Shown: piece after piece, positions 1 to 10,900 of the stretch | Layout of the letters: every line of letters starts with the position of its first letter | Numbering within the stretch: the first letter of the stretch is position 1 | Assembly: GCA_963920635.1 (NCBI GenBank) | Contig: OY987299.1 | Coordinates: 118,421,373 to 118,485,372, forward strand | From: Pseudeuparius sepicola | Lineage: Eukaryota > Arthropoda > Insecta > Coleoptera > Anthribidae | Direction: 5' to 3' | DNA: 64,000 nucleotides | Translations under genes and position numbers: made by a program | The notes under the pieces: model-generated | The model's input: only the letters and a program-made list of their open reading frames with translations | Told to the model about the DNA's origin: nothing | The model's database searches: none

Positions 1-1
1 A

Positions 2-2473
2 TCGCGTGGCGGATTTGAACTTAGAAAATGGTCAAGTAACCAAACAGAGTTACTCGCAGAATTACCGCAAGATCATTTACTATCAAACTCGGTGACTTTT
101 GACGCAGAAGCACAGGTTTCAAAAATTTTAGGACTTCAGTGGTGTCCAAGATCAGACGTTTTTCATTTCAAGGTTACTTCTACTCCGCGTCCCTGTACAA
201 AACGCAACGTTCTATCCGATATCGCGCGAGTTTATGATCCTTTAGGATTTCTGTCCCCTGTGACTTTACTCACGAAAATGCTTATGCAAACGCTGTGGAG
301 TACCGGTCTGGATTGGGATGATGTGGCGCCCCCGAATATTGCCGAATATTGGGAACAACTCAAAACTGAAATGTCCCTATTGTCATCTCTAAAAATTCCC
401 CGGTGTGTGCTTCCCTCGATACATTCGCAAATTGAAGTCCACGGGTTTTGCGACGCTTCACAAAAAGGGTATGCGTCTGTCGCGTATTTTAGAGTCGTAA
501 CAGGTCAAAGAGTTCGTACATTTTTCATTATGTCAAAAAATAAAATCGCGCCTCTAAAACAGGTTACCATTCCGCGTATGGAGTTAACTGCAGCTGTCCT
601 CTTGGCTGACTTGTTATCGTTCATTTCAAAAACATTTTCCTATAAAATTAAAATTTCCACAATTTTCGCGTATTCAGATTCGTCCATAGCGTTGACGTGG
701 ATAAGATCACCGCCGCACAAGTGGAAAACTTTTGTCAGCAATCGAGTGGCAAGAATCCAAGAAAAGATACCCCCCAGTCAATGGTGCCATATCGATACCT
801 CAAATAATATAAGCGACTGCGCTTCGCGCGGGTTACTACCCTCCGCACTTCTAGAAGACGCCTCATGGTGGGCAGGCCCCCGATGGCTCCTAGATCCGCC
901 AGAATTGTGGCCTGTTAATGTAAAATTCAAACCCGCTTCTTCTCAAGAAATATTTTCCGAAGAAAGAAAATTTACCTTTTCCGCATTTACGCAAGAAAAC
1001 GTCATAGATTGTCTTATAAATAATTTTTCTTCGTTCGCTAAAATTCAACGGATTTTGTCATATGTCTTACGTTTTGTTCACAATGTAAGAAACGCGAAAC
1101 AACGCAAAACAAATCACTTTGCCATGTTTGAACTACATCAGGCTACGCTGGCTCTGATCAAACATGTGCAAGATACTCATTTTTCCGATGACATCGAAAA
1201 TATGCAAAATAAAAAACCGCCATCTAAATTTCTAAGAAAGTTAAGTGTTTTTCTTGATGACCAACAAATTTTACGCGTTGGAGGACGCATCCAGAATTCA
1301 AATGAACTATCTTATGATCAAAAACATCCCGCTATACTTCCAAGAACTTCACGATTAACTTCTTTAATCATAGAACATTTTCATAAATGTTTTTTGCATC
1401 CAGGCATTCAGACCTTACACTTCCTGCTTGTACAACATTTCTGGATACTTTCCCCAAGGCGCGCTATCCGAAACGTGGTATCGAAATGTCTAGCTTGTTG
1501 GCGCCAAAACCCGAAAAATTATCAACCGCCAATGGGCTCACTTCCCAAATTGAGAATTTCACAAATCAAAAAAGCCTTTTCGTGCGTAGGAGTTGATTAT
1601 GCCGGTCCGTTTCTTACTACGCTAGGTAAGATTCGCGGCGCGAAAACATTCAAATCCTATGTGTGTGTATTTGTGTGCTTTGCCACCAAGGCCATTCATC
1701 TGGAACTTACATCGAGTCTCTCCAGTGAAATATTTTTGTGTGCCTTTCGCCGATTCCTATCCCGGCGAGGTAGGTGTTCGAAATTATACTCAGACTGTGG
1801 TACCAACTTTATTGGCGCGCGTAAACAAATTTTAGCTCTATTTCAAAACGCAGCGGAATCCGAACAAATAGAGTGGCATCTTAATCCTCCTTCTGCCCCA
1901 CATTTTTCGGGTCTGGTAGAGGCGAGTGTTAAATCATTTAAAACGCACTTAAGTCGAGTCATTGGATCGCAAATCCTAACGTTTGAGGAGCTCTATACGG
2001 TGCTAGTCCAAATTGAAGGACTGTTGAATTCACGACCACTTTGTCCATTAAGCGCGGACTCAAAAGACTTGTCTGTTCTTACGCCGGGTCATTTTCTAAC
2101 ACTCGAGCCAATCTCCGCTTTACCCCATTCTGATCTCACCTCTCTCAATATTGGTCGCCTCACACGTTACCAATTAATGCAGAGGATGCACCAAGATTTT
2201 TGGAATCGCTTTCGAAATGAATATCTCCATCAGTTACAACAAAAAGAAAAGTGGCTGAAACCAACTTCTCCTGAGCCTCAAATAAATACGACAGTTTTAA
2301 TAAAGGAGGATACCTCCCCTCCTTCAAAATGGCACATTGCTAGAATTGCGGAGTTACACCCTGGAGATGATGGGGTGGCGCGTGTAGCCACCGTCTGTAC
2401 TGCGGATGGTACATTTTATAAAAGGCCTCTGGTAAAGCTTTGCCCTTTACTGAGCCCTGAATTTCTGCAATAA
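2..2473 (+). CDS. BEL/Pao pol polyprotein, C-terminal part (RT end, Pao/RNase H, integrase)
   Basis: The frame is open from the window edge (a GTG at 92 is not a real start). In order: the end of the reverse-transcriptase domain (GGFELRKWSSN, nt 11-43); the Pao-specific region (YDPLGFLSPVTLL); RNase H with FCDAS, PRMEL and YSDSS; an HHCC integrase zinc finger (HPGIQ ... CLAC); the integrase core with catalytic D at 1595, D at 1793 and E at 1919; and the C-terminal DUF5641-type region (HQDFWNRFRNEYL). All catalytic residues visible here are present. Gag, protease and the RT catalytic core lie outside the window. Confidence 0.95.
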   Translation, partial: SRGGFELRKWSSNQTELLAELPQDHLLSNSVTFDAEAQVSKILGLQWCPRSDVFHFKVTSTPRPCTKRNVLSDIARVYDPLGFLSPVTLLTKMLMQTLWSTGLDWDDVAPPNIAEYWEQLKTEMSLLSSLKIPRCVLPSIHSQIEVHGFCDASQKGYASVAYFRVVTGQRVRTFFIMSKNKIAPLKQVTIPRMELTAAVLLADLLSFISKTFSYKIKISTIFAYSDSSIALTWIRSPPHKWKTFVSNRVARIQEKIPPSQWCHIDTSNNISDCASRGLLPSALLEDASWWAGPRWLLDPPELWPVNVKFKPASSQEIFSEERKFTFSAFTQENVIDCLINNFSSFAKIQRILSYVLRFVHNVRNAKQRKTNHFAMFELHQATLALIKHVQDTHFSDDIENMQNKKPPSKFLRKLSVFLDDQQILRVGGRIQNSNELSYDQKHPAILPRTSRLTSLIIEHFHKCFLHPGIQTLHFLLVQHFWILSPRRAIRNVVSKCLACWRQNPKNYQPPMGSLPKLRISQIKKAFSCVGVDYAGPFLTTLGKIRGAKTFKSYVCVFVCFATKAIHLELTSSLSSEIFLCAFRRFLSRRGRCSKLYSDCGTNFIGARKQILALFQNAAESEQIEWHLNPPSAPHFSGLVEASVKSFKTHLSRVIGSQILTFEELYTVLVQIEGLLNSRPLCPLSADSKDLSVLTPGHFLTLEPISALPHSDLTSLNIGRLTRYQLMQRMHQDFWNRFRNEYLHQLQQKEKWLKPTSPEPQINTTVLIKEDTSPPSKWHIARIAELHPGDDGVARVATVCTADGTFYKRPLVKLCPLLSPEFLQ

Positions 2474-2504
2474 AAAAAAAAAATACCTTTTTTGGTGGGC
2501 AGGA

Positions 2505-2985
2505 TGTTCAATATGCATTCTGTTCTGTAAATTATTCATAGTTAATTTTATGTTTATTTTGGGTATTTTCTTGGGAATAAGGAAATTTGTTATTAGTAGT
2601 TATTTCAACTGTTTTCGTTTTCCTATTAAATTTAAATTCAAATAATTAAGCGCTATTGAGTCGCCTTACGTTCGACACACGACGCACGCATGCGTTAAAA
2701 AGGGAAGGAGAGGACAGTACTTCAACAACCTTAATACGTTGAACGTCGCGCTCCCGCTGACAGAATCAAAAAAACGTCACATTCTGCACTCCCGCTATTT
2801 CCGCGTTCGCGAGGAACTTCACAGCCAGCCCTACCGCATCAACACACCTCGATCCCGGCACATCAGGTGGCCACCTAGAAGAAGGAACTTCAGAGGAGGC
2901 TTCTGGACCTAGGTAAGGTGCTCAATGTGCGCCGGGTATCTCGCTAGCGAAATTGAAAATCTCAACTACGCGTCAACCCCGTACA
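2505..2985 (+). repeat. 3' LTR of the BEL/Pao element
   Basis: Starts TGTTCA right after a purine-rich tract and ends GTACA where homology to the second copy of the host repeat resumes (GTTCTAAAACTG at 2986 and 45430). About 481 bp. The 5' LTR and the left target duplication are outside the window, so the start is placed by the TG...CA rule. Confidence 0.75.
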
Positions 2986-3962
2986 GTTCTAAAACTGTCA
3001 AACGACTATTAAGAGGTTATAAAGCGACTAACACTATAAAATCCAAATTACAGAATAAGTATTTATATGCGCATTCGCGTGGAAGGCTGTCTTTAGAAAT
3101 TTCTGCAGTCCGGGGTAAGTGCCTCGTCAAATTCATAGTAGTGCTAGTAGTAGTATAAAAAAATAAAGATTTGTATAACAAAACTGATTTAATTCCAACT
3201 TTTTGTAACTGCTCATCTATAACTTCCTGAGCCTTTATATTTTGCCGTTGAATGAAGGAATTCACTAAACAATTTTGCCTAATCTTTTGTAAAACTCATA
3301 ATAATTTTTAACAGTTGCTGATAAGATTATACTATCTTATTACTGCTTTACATTTACTGTATGACATATATGGCACATCATGATACAATAAATTACGTCT
3401 CACTTTTACTGAATGTCGTATAAAGGTATTTTATTAAAATTACCACTTACTGGGTTCATATTGCGGTTGAAATTAATATTAATGCGCATGTGCACTACTT
3501 TCTTACCGTCATGTTCTCATTTCTAGGTTATATTAAGAGCTTGCTTAAAACTGTTCTACAACATCTATGACTTCCACTTACTGATGTTTTATAATATATT
3601 TCAATCGTCTTTATACGACTATCGCTCCACAAAGTTATAATGTGGTCAAATTATTTTCTTTACAACCATCATACAACTATATTTCTAAAGTCCTAAAAGT
3701 TGTTGTATTCTCAACGACTGAGACCTCTTTACAACCTTATAATAACCTTTGAAAGACTATATAATGTTGACGTTAAAGTAACCATGTTATGCCTGTTTTA
3801 AGACTTTTATAGGACAATTACAATTCACGATTCGAGTAAATAACATCATAACAACTACTATAAGACCTATAGTTATTTTGTCTACTCTAAGTGACAATTT
3901 TATAACCCTAACACAACTATTTGGACATTAAGATAAATAATTATAACTTAAAATGTTACTTG
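2986..3962 (+). repeat. partial copy of the CCCAAGT repeat (split by the BEL element)
   Basis: Closely matches 45430-46373 along its whole length, ending AAAATGTTACTTG. It is the right part of a roughly 1.8-kb element whose left part is beyond the BEL insertion. A minus-strand open frame of about 80 codons is shared with the other copy, but the DNA is equally conserved around it. Confidence 0.85.
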
Positions 3963-4434
3963 TGTTGTAGATTTCCATTTCATGGAATTGCAGCATCTGG
4001 CTTGGCATAGTTGAGGCCAGGAAAAAAGATTTTCACAAATTTGTTGTTTTTATGTCTATAGTTGACTTAAACCACATCCTACCATATCCCCGTTTTCACG
4101 CAAAATAAAGTGTGCTGTCAAATTGAGTTCCTGTTAGCACACCGTGAACAACAAAATCCTTTATACAGGGGGCAACTTTAAGTAGCACATAAATTTTAAC
4201 TGGCGGTAGGTTTCGAAGTTTATTTTTGACTTTTTTAATTATCAAAAATATGACAAAATTGCTCTTATATTTTTAGCGTTGCTGGCTCGAATGCCCCCAG
4301 CCAGTGGCCCGGGGGCAATGCCTGGAACTTTTAATAGATTGATAACAGGTAAATGTACTAGTTAATGACATATGTGTTTTTGAAGGCAGAATTTATAAAA
4401 TAGGCCTTCGCAAATTTATATTAAAGGAACTTAC
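3963..4434. other. intron 3' of laminin G exon, no gene seen
   Basis: Perlecan intron sequence. It includes a short GC-rich stretch near 4270-4330 (GCCCCCAGCCAGTGGCCCGG). No coding signal or recognisable repeat. Confidence 0.5.
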
Positions 4435-4996
4435 CAGCAAATCCATTATAGATGTTCACATCTGGCGAAATGTTGTTATAATAATCTGGCACACCACCCA
4501 AAAACAAAGATTCCGACAAGTCAAGACCGATGTATTTTCCCTCAGCTTCAGTGGTGTCGGGTCCCTTTCCATCAACATACATTGAAACCTTCTTCCTGTG
4601 CCTTATAACCTTGATGGTATGCCACTCCCTCTTAGTAATAGGTTCGTTTGCTCTCAGTACCGTAGGGCTGTGTCCCAAATTAATCTTAAATACTGGTACC
4701 CCATGGTCAAGTTCCAACGATATAAAGTCTCCGTTCCTCTCGTTGCCTCTATTGCCATTGTACAAGATGAGACCATTGTCGTTTTCGGGTTTAAACGATA
4801 TTTCGAAGCTGAACTGGATGTAAGAATCGGCCAATGTAGGGAAGGCAATGTAGCTGTTGGGGGCTTGGGTAAAGTATGGCACTATTCCAGTAACTACAAG
4901 GATTATTGGGACATCCAATGTTCTTGCACCACTGCTAGCGGAACATACATATGTGCCCGCGTCCATGCTGCCTATATTATTTAGTTGGATTGATTT
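4435..4996 (-). CDS. trol: perlecan exon: Ig14 end and laminin G domain 1
   Basis: 562 nt, phase 0 to 1. [12 protein letters not shown] ends Ig14. About 145 residues of a laminin G domain follow ([45 protein letters not shown]). The domain is cut at NGFA by donor GTAAGT and must continue in an exon below position 1, because none is visible in 1-4434. Confidence 0.95.
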
Positions 4997-7900
4997 CTAA
5001 AATATAGCAAAATTCATGGTGTTAAAAATATTTTCGTGTGCTTTGGTAATTTTAAATTGTACCTCATAAAAATTGACATATTGTGGAAGGTGATCTCCCT
5101 GTTTGCTCCATATATATGACACTGGTTCCTCCAAGTCAGTGTTGCATACCAAAACAACACTAGACCCTCTACCTGCAGTCTTCACTTGGACTGGGGTCTC
5201 ATCCTGAACATCATCTAAAATGAAATACAATTTATTAAGGGCTTATCCTAACCTTCCTATTTAGCAAAGGTTTTACACAATTATTGTCGCCAACCACTTA
5301 CCTATAACATATAGTTGATAATCCTTATGGTACACACCCTGCTTTCCAGATGCCTCACACCTATAAACTCCAGCATTTTCCATTCTCAGATTGGTAATTT
5401 CGAGTTGTCCGCCTCGTGTCTGGACGTTTTCGCGAAGCCAGTCGGGCACCTTCTTCCACGATATAATCGCACCAGGTTCGTTTGATTGGCAGGTCACTTC
5501 GACCATTTCGCCCACTCTTCTTTCCTCTTCCGGTGGTGAGATGAAGAGATCCGGTTGGCTTCTGCCCGGCGAAGGTAGAGTCTTCACTGTAGGGCCTAAA
5601 ACGATGATATTTTGTAATACCTATAAGATTTTATTCGAAAGGATGTTATTGGAATACAACATTATTTAGCAAACTGAAAAACAATAAGAATCAATAAGGT
5701 TTTCCCACCTAGTTTTGTGTAGTGTGGGGAGATGTGGAAACCATTGAAATGACAAGTAGATGGAAGGAGTGGAGAGAGAGAAACTGGCAGCCAAACTTGA
5801 GTAAGTGAAATAGCAAATAAATCAGCTGATTCCGGCAAAAACCACATAACACAAAAGAGGTGATTGTCCTAACTTTCTATTTTTGTGTCCTGTGCTTCAA
5901 ACGAGTTCTGTTGTCAAACGTCATTTTCCTTCTGTCCCACGAATAGGATTAATTATTGTATTATTTATATTTGATTTGAGTTCGTGTCTTGGTGGCAGTT
6001 TCGTATAAAACGGCGTTGAGTTTTCTTAGTTGGTGTTTGGTTTAATATTATTTTTAGATCCGAGAGAAAATTTAATTTAGCTATGTGGCTATATCCTAAA
6101 TTACAAAAACGAGCAAAGTAGCAAAGAGGGTCAACTCCTGTTGTGTATTTGGATGTACCTACCAAACGGGGCGGAAAAAATAAGAGTAGTGTGGTTTCTT
6201 TTAATTCGTTAGTCTTAAAAATCTTTGCTAATAACTTTGCAGTTTTCCAAGAGATAAAGTGATATTAGAGACAAGTGGATTGCAGCAATAAAAAGGGAAA
6301 ATTTTGTACTGTCTACAAGTATTTACTTGCATTTGTAGTCAACAATTTATTGAGAGCAATCTCATAGAGAATTTTGGGCAGCGCAAACTTAAAAAGTATG
6401 TAATTACCTACTACATTTTTTTATTTTCCAAGTCATGATAGAAACTATCAAGGGAAAAACTGGCAAAATATTGTGCTAATGAACCTAGCTCTTCGTAGTC
6501 AAAGATGGAATTAATCTTGAGGTTCTGGTCCCTTATTAATAAGGTAAATTATTTGTAATTCTTTTTGTTAGAGGCCTAAATTTTAAAAATTATATAAAAA
6601 TATGTAAAAGCTACCTGTCTTACATGATTTTCCTATTAAATTGAATTTTAAAATTAATAAATCAGTTAAGATAAGTAATTAAAGTTGAAAATGTATACCT
6701 TATCCTAGATATTTTGTCGCTTTTATTTTAAAATAAACTTTTATTTTGTAATTTGTATTTTATTTGTCTCAATTTACTTCCAGGTAGATAAAATTGCCAT
6801 GTAGATAATTTTTTTTAATCAATTCACTACTTTTTTCTGTGCAATATTTACATAATTGTGGTAATATAGAAAAATTATCATTCCTACAAACAAGCCCCGA
6901 ATTTCGGAATACAGATCATACAATAAAGAGAATTACGGAACATGCCCATTAAATTCGCGCATTAATATGCAACATCCCTATATACCTCTTTTGCCTGAAT
7001 CAGCTGACACATTCGTTAGGCGTCCTTGTCTTACTTATTGCCATTTGAAACCTATCTCTCTCTAGAGTTGGCTGCCCCAAACAACAATGAAAGTGGTACC
7101 TGTGCGACTTCCATTGTACTTATCAATTCGATGGTGGAAACAGTGTAATATTGGGCCAGGTGAATAGCACTACTTTAACAACTACACCTCATATGCAGTT
7201 TTCTCTGTGACCATCTTGGTTATTTTATAAATAAACATTAGATATACAGTGCATCACGCTTAAGATGAAGGCAGTCCTGTTTTTTGTTTTTGTTTTTGGA
7301 GATATAAATTTCCAACGTGGCACACCAATAAAACTTTATTAGCTCTATCTTTAGGGATATTCAACTTAATCTTCAGGTGTATCCTGAGCCAATATTCAAT
7401 GTTTTGTTTCGCATTAGAGATATCGAAAAAAGTTATTAGGAAAAGTTGCTCAGAACCCAATTTTTTGCCCTGAATACTAACATTTGTGTGACATATTCAC
7501 ATATCGCTCATTTGCCAGAATAGAGGCATAACTCGCAAAACATCAAATTTAAATAATTGTGTTTAAAAATTCCTGGTTCTTTGATTGCAAATTAAAGTTA
7601 TATTTTAAAAGCTGCAACTACCACATTTGTTACTGTGCATTACAATACGAATGATTAAATTTATTGCTTTTATAGACTGATTTTCTTTATTTAAAAAAAA
7701 ATCTTTTTCTAGAAGTGTGCGGAAAAGTACACTTTTTAGTTTAGAAAGTGTCACTTTTCCGCACTAGTGCGGAAAAATACTTTTCTGCACTGGTGCGGAA
7801 AAGTGAAACTTTGTAAACTAAAATGCGTGCAGAAAAGTAAATGCGTGTATATACTTTTTCGCACGCTTGTAGAAAAAATAGTGTTCCTAACTCTTGCGGA

Positions 7901-10900
7901 AAGTGTCTTTTCCACACTCGATTTCTTGGCTGAACTCCGCCACGCGTCGTTCAGCCAACTGCAATCGCGTGTGGAAAAGTGGCACTTTCCGCACTTGTTA
8001 GGAAATATACTATATTTATGGACTTTTTATTGTTTACTTTGAGTTGGTGTCATTATTTGAGAAAAAAATCCATACAAAAATGTATCATAATCTGTTTCTA
8101 AATAATGGCACAACTTAAAATGTGCCTTTATTTTATAACAAAAAAATTATACATTAGCGGATTAACACCAAACAATATGGTATTCGTGAAACAAAATCAT
8201 AAATAAATTAGGCTTATTTTGTGCAACTCTTTGGTTAATTGAAGAGGTTGAAACTTGAGTTGTGACAATGGGAGTGGCGACATCTCTCAAAAACCACTTT
8301 AACTCAAGGTTAGTTTATAACCTTGCATTAACTACCACTTTGTCGTTCTTTCTGTAAAAAGTAGGTACCTTTCCAGGTATTTTAACGCAATAATCTCGAA
8401 GTTTTTGAGTTGTGCCAGTATTCTCGCAAATGAGGGATATATTTTTTTTGCCAATGAAGCAAGTCCCAACTTTATTACCAAAGTTTCCAATAAATAAATG
8501 CAAATACCTATGTCGCTGAAATTTGGTATACAGAGGCGTCTTCATCTTAAGTGGGTCATACTGAGACCTTTTAAACTATTTATAAGTCATAGATCCTTAT
8601 TTTAGTTTCAGTTTTAAAATTTCTGGGAAAACCTGACCGTTTAGAAATTTAAAGTATTATAGGTAGGTATGCAGTTATTTTGTTAAATTTTTTTGAAGTA
8701 ATCAGTAGAGTAGAGCAAGCAATCTTATAGGAATATAAATATGGAAAAATTGTGTTCAAAGTAGGTACCTGCGGGAAAATATACAAAATGTACAAACAGG
8801 AAATAATAATACGGCAAGGATTCTTTAATGTTAACTAATGAGATTTGTTTAAACGCCCTGTATGCTTTATTGTATTGCCCCAGGCAGTGCATTTTTTTTT
8901 AATTTTTGTAATACACAAATAATATATTACATTAAAACAAGTAGTAAAACCACACTAGAAAAACTGGTGCAATTTTTTTAAAATATTCAAATATTTCCAA
9001 AGGCTTCAATTTAGTACCTAGAAAATTTTGGCATCCACTAAAAATGTATGCAATAAATCCAAAAATGAATATATATTTTGTAACGAAGTTACTAGATTTC
9101 CAGGATATTTACTTTCAGTTTAACCGAATTATTTATTTCTTTTATTATCTTATCGAGTTTATTTCTGATTTTTTACAGTGGATAAAATGTTTCTTGGGGT
9201 ACCGAAGGGGTTAAGAAAGCCGAAGAGGGATAGGACATGGTTTTAGGTCCAACTTCATGCTGGAAACTTCGTTCTTTTTGGAAACTGGGGTTATGAGACA
9301 TGCCACTGTGGTCCGGGGGAGGCTGGAAGCATCTCTACACACGCCGCACCGCCTTCCACGACGTACTCCACTGGATGAGAGCGGTAACCAAAAATAAGAG
9401 AGTACCTTACAATTTTGTGTGTGTATTACTGCGACTCGGTATTGATTTTATTATGTCAGTTCTAGTAGTTGTTTGGTTATAGATGTTGCGGTCTGCTTCC
9501 GCCTCTATAAGATATAGGAACTTATTGCTTTGTTATTTAGAGATAGGATTGTTGGAAACAATATAATGTTTAGTCACCATTCAAAGCACAAAAATATGGA
9601 CTACCCAGAAGAAATAACAGTTATTGTATTACAAGAGGTATCAAGACAAGACAAACACAGGAATGTTCTAAAGATCGCCGACTAAGAGACACAGGAAGGG
9701 ACCAGACGTCACAAAGAGCCAGAGATACTAAACCGACTAGTGTCCCAATACACCAAAAAAAAAAAATCATTCTATACTGGGACATTAGTTAGACTACAAG
9801 ATTGATTTGACGAACCCCTTGCAATTCTATATGGGCAGTTTTCTTCGTCGCTGTTATCACCACAGTCATCGATATTATCGCAGGCCCTGTGCGGTGGCAC
9901 GCAGTTTGTGTTGTTGCACTCGAGCCATCCCGGCGAACAGCCCTGATGAGCTAATTGAGCAAAAATACCATACAAGTTTAATTAGATACCTACTAACAAA
10001 CTGTAAAAGATTCTTGTTTATCGATGCTCATATTAAAGATGAGCTTCGCAGAATATAATATAAAACTAAAATTGTATGTTCCCTATGAGTATATTTGTAT
10101 TGTAGCCAAGACAAACATAGACATGCAAACACATTGTTGTGATTTTCACAAGTTACCACAATAACGTTTAGTATAAAAGCTCGCATTAAAGTTAATCCAA
10201 TATTCAAAACTATATGCTTCTTGCCCTCATCAATTCGATTTAGACATTGTTTTACAATACAAATTAAAAATGTAATAAATAGGGCACTTGACAAAATTTT
10301 CTTCTGGCTGAAAATTTGTATGGAATAAAAGAGCTAAAAGAAAGGCCTTACATCACTATTTGAAACTGTAAAATTGACATGTACACCATGGGACAAATGA
10401 ACTACTACTGTCCATACATCTATCATCGCTGATAGGTAGAGATGCAAAGGAGGCAACGTTCCCATTCGTGCTCGCAGAACGTTCACAAACGTTCCCTACC
10501 CCCGTGCACGCATGTTTACTCATAAGCACAAAAGAGCACGAAAAAGGAACGCTCCTTTGAATCAGAATCTTCAGAAAAACATTGTATGGCATATTTATTT
10601 AACCTCTGCGAAAAGGTATCATTTTGCTATAATAAAACACCTACCTATATGCCGTTTATTCGTGCTCATTTGTTCTTGCTGAAAATGCTAAATATATAAA
10701 TGTTCGAGAATTTTGCATCTCTACTGATAGGACAGTCCAACGAACTGTCATGTTCAGCTGATAGTGGCCGCCGGAGTACCGGTGTTTACATTTGTTTGTA
10801 ATCCTGCAATTTTTTTAGAGATTGCTACAAATTACTTTCTTCAGAATTAGCTTATATAAAGCGCGGCCTCATAAATGTTACCACTAAGCTTGAGAAATGA

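Larger units (their letters stand above)
1..2985 (+). mobile_element. BEL/Pao LTR retrotransposon, 3' part (pol end plus 3' LTR)
   Basis: The left edge cuts a BEL/Pao element antisense to perlecan. The pol frame is intact to its stop at 2471-2473 and is followed by an A-run, a purine-rich tract and a 3' LTR that begins TGTTCA and ends GTACA. Immediately beyond 2985 the sequence matches the interior of the repeat at 44562-46375, so the element landed in an older transposon. The undamaged reading frame suggests a fairly young insertion (inference). Confidence 0.92.
5596..9815. other. perlecan intron between LDLa and Ig13
   Basis: About 4.2 kb. Holds a decayed THAP gene (6127-6340) inside a possible degenerate inverted-repeat element (about 5788-7076), and the GTGCGGAAAAGTG array (7710-8000). 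The stretch 9180-9480 is less AT-rich and of unknown origin. Otherwise nothing recognisable. Confidence 0.6.

Noticed and set aside
92..94. GTG as the start codon of the BEL pol frame
   Set aside because: The frame is open to the window edge and encodes conserved BEL RT sequence upstream, so the true start is outside.
4530..4984. Plus-strand open frames opposite the laminin G exon
   Set aside because: Shadow frames of a certain minus-strand exon; the same applies at 39260-39607, 43683-43985, 46948-47202, 49114-49705 and 54391-54715.
9180..9480. Less AT-rich stretch with a 60-codon frame
   Set aside because: No motif, no phase-compatible splice sites found, no recognisable repeat ends.
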